Shown piece by piece: positions 28,254-31,678 of a DNA stretch of 31,678 nt; position 1 is the stretch's first letter; each line of letters opens with the position of its first letter. Both the position numbers and the translations under genes were made by a program. Origin of the DNA: a virus; IMG/VR virus record IMGVR_UViG_3300025276_000123, positions 1 to 31,678 of that record; one strand, written 5' to 3'. The notes under the pieces are model-generated. The model saw only the letters and a program-made list of their open reading frames with translations, was not told the DNA's origin and ran no database searches.

Positions 28254-28480
28254 TAATAATGTAAATCGTATTCCACAGATATAGCCATGTTAGAATTAAA
28301 CTTCTTCCAAGGCAATATTTCATTGTTCTTCTTTATGTAAATGTTATAAGAGTTATCTTTCTCATCTAAGAGAATGTCAGATATTTCGTGACCGCCATAT
28401 ACTTGCTGTGATACAGCGTAATGCATAGCTTCATTTTTGTAATCAGAACCAATGCTGATTTTTCTTATAACACTTCCCAT
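28253..28480 (-). CDS. Small conserved hypothetical protein, 75 aa
   Basis: A 75-residue protein of mixed beta and alpha character, starting MGSVIRKISIGSDYKNEAMH and followed by YAVSQQVYGGHEISDILLDE. It ends in a basic strand region with IYIKKNNEILPWKKF and the motif SVEYDLHY. I recall similar small proteins in marine phage genomes, but do not know a function. No signal peptide, membrane segment or metal-binding cluster is visible. It joins both neighbours by TAATG overlaps, so it is translated with the coiled-coil gene and the GroES-like gene, and a function tied to that part of the late region is likely. Confidence 0.75.
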   Translation of the reverse strand: MGSVIRKISIGSDYKNEAMHYAVSQQVYGGHEISDILLDEKDNSYNIYIKKNNEILPWKKFNSNMAISVEYDLHY

Positions 28481-28716
28481 TATTTAATAATGTTTTCTTC
28501 AATATCAGTATAACTACCGTCATCAAGATTAATATTAATTCTTCCGTACTGATCTTCTAATAGTTTCTTGGTATCGTTAACTTCTTTATTTAGATTAACT
28601 AAAACGTGAAGTATCTCGTGCTTTTGCATTTCTAGAGTTCCTAAATCTTGCTTTATCTCGGCAATTTTAGTTTGTTGATCTCTAACTTCTTCTAATTCTT
28701 TTTCTGTTATATTCAT
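28480..28716 (-). CDS. Small coiled-coil protein, 78 aa
   Basis: A 78-residue protein whose first 55 residues form one predicted coiled coil (repeats of Leu, Ile and Val in heptad spacing among Glu, Lys and Gln), followed by a short tail with YGRININLDDGSYTDIEENI. It has no hydrophobic membrane segment. In this place, after the holin-like gene, a spanin or other lysis helper would be tempting, but no lipobox or membrane anchor is visible. The tail resembles one I recall in small marine-phage proteins of unknown role. Its stop overlaps the next start by one base. Confidence 0.75.
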   Translation of the reverse strand: MNITEKELEEVRDQQTKIAEIKQDLGTLEMQKHEILHVLVNLNKEVNDTKKLLEDQYGRININLDDGSYTDIEENIIK

Positions 28717-28742
28717 TATATTAAATTAAACTTGATTATACT

Positions 28743-29201
28743 CTATTTATTATTACTTAAAGTTTTCCATTTTTCCGCTCCCCTTGAACCAAAGTAAGCA
28801 ACATATACTGTTGTGGTTAAAGTTTGCAGTAAATTCACCCACCCTATATCAACCGAAAAGCTAGCGTATTCAATACTATCAACCCATATTAAGGAGACAG
28901 TCATTAAGGTTAAAAATATTAATGACATTGGCCTAGTATTCTTAGATAACCAAGAATCAGACTTCATATCAGCAGCCCACCTCTTACTAACCTCTTTCAT
29001 CTCAACTATGTCTTGGTCTATAATTTTCATTGCCGTATCTTTATCTTTAAAAGACAAAGACATATCTTTGGTTATTAAATTCTTTATAATTCCAAAGGCT
29101 CCATTAGTGGGCAAAATATCCCCAACAACATTTAAAATTCCTGGTGCTTTGTTTTTTAAAAACTCAGCTATCTTAGTATCCTTAAACTTTTTTTTAGACA
29201 T
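28743..29201 (-). CDS. Holin-like two-TM protein (GTA-holin type), 152 aa
   Basis: A 152-residue protein with an N-terminal soluble helical part, then RWAADMKSDSWLSKNTRP (about 74-91) and two hydrophobic segments at about 91-108 and 119-138, and a short basic C-terminus. The R-W-x-A-D-x-x-S-D-x-W-L pattern before the first membrane segment is typical of the GTA_holin_3TM family. Holins form the membrane lesion that lets the endolysin reach the cell wall. It lies in the small-gene block a few genes after the M15 peptidase. It overlaps the mini zincin gene by 8 bases. Membrane topology is read from sequence; timing of lysis is inference. Confidence 0.8.
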   Translation of the reverse strand: MSKKKFKDTKIAEFLKNKAPGILNVVGDILPTNGAFGIIKNLITKDMSLSFKDKDTAMKIIDQDIVEMKEVSKRWAADMKSDSWLSKNTRPMSLIFLTLMTVSLIWVDSIEYASFSVDIGWVNLLQTLTTTVYVAYFGSRGAEKWKTLSNNK

Positions 29202-29544
29202 TGTATTTATTATCTTTATATTTAGTTTTTGATTTACTATAAGCCTCCTTTTCCCAAGGAGAATTTTTTGGGCTAGCCATAGCTATCTTACTATCTTTCT
29301 TTGAGTAAGTTTTTCCTTTCCAGTATATATTATCATCATCGTAATCTAAGTCTCCTCTAGATATTTGGTTAATATGAACCTTTTCGTGGTCAATAACTTC
29401 CTTATGAAACTTTGGGTCTAGATTACTATTAATCACTATAGTACCATTATTATTACTTTGGCCAAGAATACCTTCACCTAAATCTGTTTCATAGGTAGGC
29501 ACTGGATCTTTTTTATATGGAGGAGATTGTAATTTAAAAGCCAT
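29194..29544 (-). CDS. Mini metallopeptidase-like protein with HExxH motif, 116 aa
   Basis: A 116-residue protein with DHEKVHINQ at residues 52-60 (HEKVH at 53-57), the canonical zinc HExxH signature, followed about 40 residues later by PWEKEAY where Glu98 or Glu100 could be the third ligand. Before it, GTIVINSNLDPKFHKEVI looks like the strand and helix that precede such a site. The layout recalls very short gluzincin-like domains such as those in phage- or contractile-system-associated proteins. No signal peptide or membrane anchor is visible. It overlaps the neighbouring gene upstream by 11 bases and the holin-like gene by 8, so it is co-translated with them. Whether it is active, and its target, are unknown. 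Confidence 0.8.
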   Translation of the reverse strand: MAFKLQSPPYKKDPVPTYETDLGEGILGQSNNNGTIVINSNLDPKFHKEVIDHEKVHINQISRGDLDYDDDNIYWKGKTYSKKDSKIAMASPKNSPWEKEAYSKSKTKYKDNKYNV

Positions 29545-30037
29545 ATTTATTCATGTGTTTTCCAATCTGACTACCTGATTTCTTAATGTTATCACCTATA
29601 GGTAATTTTCCTGAACCCATTGAAGTACCAGAACTTTTCATTGCTAATTCACTTACTTGGTTAATACCTAAGCTTTTATTATAAGAAGTTGCAGCGGCAT
29701 TATTTATCCTTAACTTTTCTTCGTCTATTTTTTTTTGCAATGCAGGAGATGAAACACCTTGTCCTGTTATTTTCATGCCCTCATCTAAAGCCTTATCTTT
29801 TGCAACCTTTAAACCATGTTGATACTCACGCTCTTCGGATCTTTTTATTCTGTCTTCCTGAAACCTTTTTGAACCCTTTAACTCCGAAGTAGCAAAAGTA
29901 TCAAAAAGTTTGCTGTCCATAAGGTTCTGCCCCATCTTAGCTTGATCTTCATTAGCTAGAGCTATAAACTCGTTTGGATTAGCTACCGCATTCGCATATT
30001 CTTTTGTTCTATCAATATATTCTTTTGGGCTTTTCAT
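29534..30037 (-). CDS. Small helical protein with SGTSMG/KSGSQIGKHM motif, 167 aa
   Basis: A 167-residue helical, charged protein without recognised domain. Residues about 1-125 are Lys/Glu/Ala helices (EYIDRTKEYANAV, SEEREYQHGLKVAKDKALDE). The C-terminal tail has SSGTSMGSGKLPIGDN then KKSGSQIGKHMNKYGF. The motifs SGTSMG and KSGxQIxKHM are repeated, in the same order, in the next upstream gene (30043-30324). No membrane segment or signal is seen. The shared tail suggests a common binding partner or place in the virion, which I cannot name. It follows the neighbour after a 5-base gap. Confidence 0.75.
   Translation of the reverse strand: MKSPKEYIDRTKEYANAVANPNEFIALANEDQAKMGQNLMDSKLFDTFATSELKGSKRFQEDRIKRSEEREYQHGLKVAKDKALDEGMKITGQGVSSPALQKKIDEEKLRINNAAATSYNKSLGINQVSELAMKSSGTSMGSGKLPIGDNIKKSGSQIGKHMNKYGF
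29552..29640. repeat. DNA-level relic of duplication, copy 1 (pairs with 30115-30178)
   Basis: Encodes the C-terminal motif of the 167-residue protein. Its start, CATGTGTTTTCCAATCTGAC, matches CATGTGTTTAGAAATCTGAC in the neighbouring gene. The two copies then differ in spacer length between the SGTSMG and KSGxQIxKHM parts, so this is an old partial duplication rather than a fresh repeat. Confidence 0.7.
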
Positions 30038-30042
30038 AATTT

Positions 30043-30324
30043 TTATTTACCTGAAGCTCGTTTATCAATAGGCATATATTTTAAGTCAGCACTCATATTC
30101 ATTCCACTGCCTTTCATGTGTTTAGAAATCTGACATCCACTTTTCATATTGACACCGTTACCCATAGATGTTCCTGACATGTAAAGACTAGACTTCATAG
30201 AAGGGCCTTCTCCAGCAGCTTCTTTTACAGCCATCTTTTTTTCGTATCTACCTTCCTTAGTATTTCCATCTACAATAGCATTACGAGCGTAATCTTGTGC
30301 AATTCTTTTTCTTGACTTATCCAT
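30043..30324 (-). CDS. Small basic protein with SGTSMG/KSGCQISKHM motif, 93 aa
   Basis: A 93-residue basic protein. Residues 1-40 form a helical Lys/Arg/Glu region (KSRKRIAQDYARNAIVDGN); the rest is Met/Gly/Ser-rich and probably unstructured, with SGTSMGNGVNMKSGCQISKH and a basic tail (KYMPIDKRASGK). The motif also ends the adjacent 167-residue protein. A single Cys lies in the motif where the neighbour has Ser. Nothing suggests a membrane or enzymatic role, and I do not recognise the family. The start follows a run of TATT repeats on the plus strand. Confidence 0.75.
   Translation of the reverse strand: MDKSRKRIAQDYARNAIVDGNTKEGRYEKKMAVKEAAGEGPSMKSSLYMSGTSMGNGVNMKSGCQISKHMKGSGMNMSADLKYMPIDKRASGK
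30115..30178. repeat. DNA-level relic of duplication, copy 2 (pairs with 29552-29640)
   Basis: Encodes residues around SGTSMGNGVNMKSGCQISKH of the 93-residue protein. It shares a matching block of about 20 bases with copy 1 and is otherwise related mainly at the protein level. Confidence 0.7.
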
Positions 30325-30330
30325 ATCTAT

Positions 30331-30354
30331 TATTTATTTATTTATTTATTTATT
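30331..30354. repeat. Six tandem TATT repeats in the intergenic gap
   Basis: Six copies of TATT fill most of the 31-base gap between the 106-residue gene's stop and the start of the 93-residue gene. On the coding strand this gives an A-rich leader (AATA repeats) a few bases before the ATG at 30324. It is likely to serve as the AT-rich, Shine-Dalgarno-free translation leader, and could vary in length by slippage. Confidence 0.85.
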
Positions 30355-30355
30355 T

Positions 30356-30676
30356 TTAACAATTCCACCTTCTTCTTGCAGCTAAACCTCTTTCTCCCTT
30401 CCAACCTTTTGACCTAGCACAAAAAGATTTTCTTCTTCCCGCATCCTTACTTCCTTTTTTAAGTTTAGAAGGAGGAGTGGTTACCGCTGTCTGTAGCTTA
30501 CTTCCAGGGTTATCTTTCCTGTACTTGCTAACTCCCTTTTCGCTCATACCTCCTCCAGCGTCAGTTCCTGTACCTGTAGGGTTTGCTTTATTATAATAAC
30601 CTAACGACTTCTTTTTTGAAGGAGCTGGGGGCTTACTTTTAGCAAAGAACGGGCTGTCGTGTTGTATGTAAGGCAT
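30356..30676 (-). CDS. Small basic phage protein of DUF6321-like pattern, 106 aa
   Basis: A 106-residue very basic protein. After a Pro/Lys-rich start (KSKPPAPSKKKS) comes GGGMSEKGVSKYRKDNPGSK at about residues 42-61, then LQTAVTTPPSKLKKGSKDAG, RRKSFCARSKGW and a final WNC. The succession G-x-S-x-K-G-V-x-x-Y-R-x-x-N-P-G-S-K-L, then K-L-K-K-G-S-K, R-R-K-S-F-C-A-R and terminal W-N-C matches a small family I know from cyanophages and other marine phages; I believe it is the one called DUF6321, but cannot check. It has no known function. Two Cys are conserved-looking (in FCAR and at the C-terminus). The start shares a base with the stop of the M15 peptidase (TAATG). Confidence 0.82.
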   Translation of the reverse strand: MPYIQHDSPFFAKSKPPAPSKKKSLGYYNKANPTGTGTDAGGGMSEKGVSKYRKDNPGSKLQTAVTTPPSKLKKGSKDAGRRKSFCARSKGWKGERGLAARRRWNC

Positions 30677-31134
30677 TATATAACTTTGTATTTAGTTTTA
30701 CCATCTTCTTTGTAAGCTTTTAATCTAACTTTTCTATTTTCTTCTTCAGAAACATAAGATACGTGTAGCCAGCTCGGATTCTCATCCGAACCAAATTCCC
30801 AAATCATTTGATCATAAGATAGGTTGTCTTTAATAAAGTTATACATTTCTGCATTTGTTTTGTGACCATAAGAGTCGTCTAAATCAAAAGCTTCACCTTT
30901 ACAATGCTGCGAGGATAAACTTCCCCCAATCGCAGTATTCAATTTTTTGGATCTGAAGAAACTGTTAATTCTTATCGGCCCTCCTACATACTTTCTAAGA
31001 GGCTCAAATATTTCCTCAGACAATAATACCATATTAAGTAATTGAACGGCATTAGGGCTATTGTCAATATCTAATCGGCTAGCTGTAGAACTTCTTGTTC
31101 CCTCCTTGTATGATACATATTTACTTATTTCCAT
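30676..31134 (-). CDS. Peptidoglycan peptidase of M15 type, probable endolysin, 152 aa
   Basis: A 152-residue peptidase_M15-like domain making up the whole protein. Zinc ligands are readable: His77 and Asp84 in SSQHCKGEAFDL (74-85) and His124 in WLHVSY (122-127), with Trp112-Glu113 of the M-I-W-E-F motif before it supplying the catalytic Glu. Before them RINSFFRSKKLNTAIGGS (55-72) is the usual first strand and helix. Such domains cut peptide bonds in peptidoglycan (carboxypeptidase or L-Ala-D-Glu type), so this is the likely lysis enzyme. No signal peptide is visible, so a holin is needed: a 55-residue membrane gene ends inside its first 14 bases. Specificity is not determinable from sequence. 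Confidence 0.93.
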   Translation of the reverse strand: MEISKYVSYKEGTRSSTASRLDIDNSPNAVQLLNMVLLSEEIFEPLRKYVGGPIRINSFFRSKKLNTAIGGSLSSQHCKGEAFDLDDSYGHKTNAEMYNFIKDNLSYDQMIWEFGSDENPSWLHVSYVSEEENRKVRLKAYKEDGKTKYKVI

Positions 31135-31288
31135 TCCTTTTCTTTTTATAAAAATAAATCCACTTATATGAAGTGTATGCTATTGTTAATGCTAGTAAGA
31201 ATATTTTTAATAATACCTCTACTTCGGTTAATGTTATAAACATTACTATAGTGCTCAGTGTGTATACCTTCAAGTCAGTTACTCCCAT
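31121..31288 (-). CDS. Small membrane protein, holin candidate, 55 aa
   Basis: A 55-residue frame between the 68-residue gene and the M15 peptidase. Translation starts at ATG 31288, overlapping the preceding stop by one base (TAATG), and ends at TAA 31121, overlapping the peptidase start by 14 bases. Residues about 9-19 and 26-47 are hydrophobic (STIVMFITL and LLKIFLLALTIAYTSYKW), separated by Glu22 and Glu24, and the end KKKRNGNK is strongly basic. A short hydrophobic protein with a basic tail right before the endolysin is the classic layout of a small holin. No other signal was seen. The alternative is a membrane anchor or chaperone for lysis; the competing holin candidate is at 28743-29201. 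Confidence 0.8.
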   Translation of the reverse strand: MGVTDLKVYTLSTIVMFITLTEVEVLLKIFLLALTIAYTSYKWIYFYKKKRNGNK

Positions 31289-31494
31289 TAGTTCATACCT
31301 AAGCCGCCTGTACCTTTAGCTATCTTAGTGATAGGGCCTGGTATATAAGCTGGTTCGTTGTGAGCCAATAGCTGTATACCGTTTGCTCCACTACTAGACC
31401 CTTTACCTTTTGGCATTGAATCTAAATCTAGGGGGCCATCCCATATGGCATCACTTCCTTGTTCTGGAGAATATAATCGTTTTCCTTTTTTCAT
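31288..31494 (-). CDS. Small hypothetical protein, 68 aa
   Basis: A 68-residue protein, basic at the start (MKKGKRLYSPEQGS), then Gly/Ser/Pro-rich and ending in GPITKIAKGTGGLGMN. The Gly- and Pro-rich composition suggests a flexible, perhaps surface or linker-type peptide; no membrane, signal or catalytic motif is visible. It precedes the 55-residue membrane gene with a one-base overlap. ATG 31494 follows an A-rich leader. Function unknown. Confidence 0.7.
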   Translation of the reverse strand: MKKGKRLYSPEQGSDAIWDGPLDLDSMPKGKGSSSGANGIQLLAHNEPAYIPGPITKIAKGTGGLGMN

Positions 31495-31527
31495 AGCTTA
31501 TGTTATTTGTTTTTCAACTGTTTAGAT

Positions 31528-31678
31528 TTACTTAATACTTGGAAGACCCAAAAGATATTTACCAACAACACCCAAACCTTTTTTAGCTGAACCTTTAATT
31601 GTCTTTGGGAAATTGTTTATCGAAGATGCAACTGGATTATTTGACTTAACCGTTTTAGGTTTAGAACTTTTAGTTAAA
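31528..31678 (-). CDS. 5'-truncated basic protein (start beyond right edge)
   Basis: An open frame enters from the right edge and stops at TAA 31528, giving 49 residues here. The visible C-terminus is Lys/Ser/Asn/Pro-rich (KSSKPKTVKSNNPVASSINN) and ends with a small hydrophobic, basic block (KKGLGVVGKYLLGLPSIK). No motif allows an assignment. It is followed by a 33-base gap before the next ATG and is read in the same direction as all other genes. Confidence 0.7.
   Translation of the reverse strand, partial: LTKSSKPKTVKSNNPVASSINNFPKTIKGSAKKGLGVVGKYLLGLPSIK

Noticed and set aside
28480-28716. Spanin reading of the coiled-coil protein
   Set aside because: It has no lipobox, signal or membrane segment.
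1-31678. tRNA, rRNA, CRISPR, IS element, integrase or attachment site
   Set aside because: None seen; almost all sequence is accounted for by minus-strand late genes and short gaps.

Overview
The window is a stretch of a tailed-phage genome: the late (packaging, capsid, tail and lysis) region of an AT-rich, podovirus-like phage. The host is probably a member of the Bacteroidota, perhaps a marine flavobacterium. Every supported gene is on the minus strand, so transcription runs from position 31678 down to 1. Genes are packed with TAATG or ATGA stop/start junctions or gaps of a few bases. No tRNA, CRISPR array, insertion sequence, integrase or host gene was seen. The host inference rests on start sites with no GGAGG-type ribosome binding site but A-rich leaders, as is usual in Bacteroidota, and on structural proteins that look to me, from memory, like those of marine Bacteroidota podoviruses and crAss-like phages. 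No database search was possible.

In transcription order, positions 31678-28253 hold small accessory and lysis genes. They include a 5'-truncated basic protein, a small hypothetical gene, a 55-residue membrane protein (31121-31288), an M15-type Zn peptidase that is the probable endolysin, a small basic cysteine-ending protein, and two neighbouring small proteins with a common motif. A mini HExxH protein, a two-TM holin-like protein, a coiled-coil protein and a conserved small protein follow. Positions 28253-25207 hold a GroES-like double-barrel protein, a small-terminase candidate and the large terminase, whose start is best placed at 27423. Positions 25210-19258 carry the head module: portal with a long C-terminal helix, acidic scaffold-like protein, major capsid protein with a strong intrinsic terminator behind it, and a head-associated unknown.

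Positions 19185-9823 carry the neck/tail module: two ring/adaptor-type proteins and two large beta-rich tail proteins of 1595 and 780 residues. A Gly/Ser/Thr-rich beta module recurs across three of these genes. One pair of copies, in different genes, is still about 84% identical in DNA by hand count. Positions 9818-1 carry a cupin, a helical Ala/Gln-rich probable internal virion protein, a 662-residue probable virion protein, and a giant multidomain protein of at least 2188 residues. The giant protein has an HEVFH zinc-protease motif, a glycine-rich hydrophobic stretch and long coiled coils, and runs off the left edge.

Together the genes cover DNA packaging (terminase and portal), capsid assembly (scaffold, MCP, possibly the GroES-like protein), a short tail (rings and large beta-rich proteins), cargo or ejected proteins (the last three genes) and host lysis (M15 peptidase plus two holin candidates). 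There is no gene-free stretch longer than 300 bases; the longest gaps, 82 and 72 bases, each hold an RNA hairpin. I saw no promoter I could defend.
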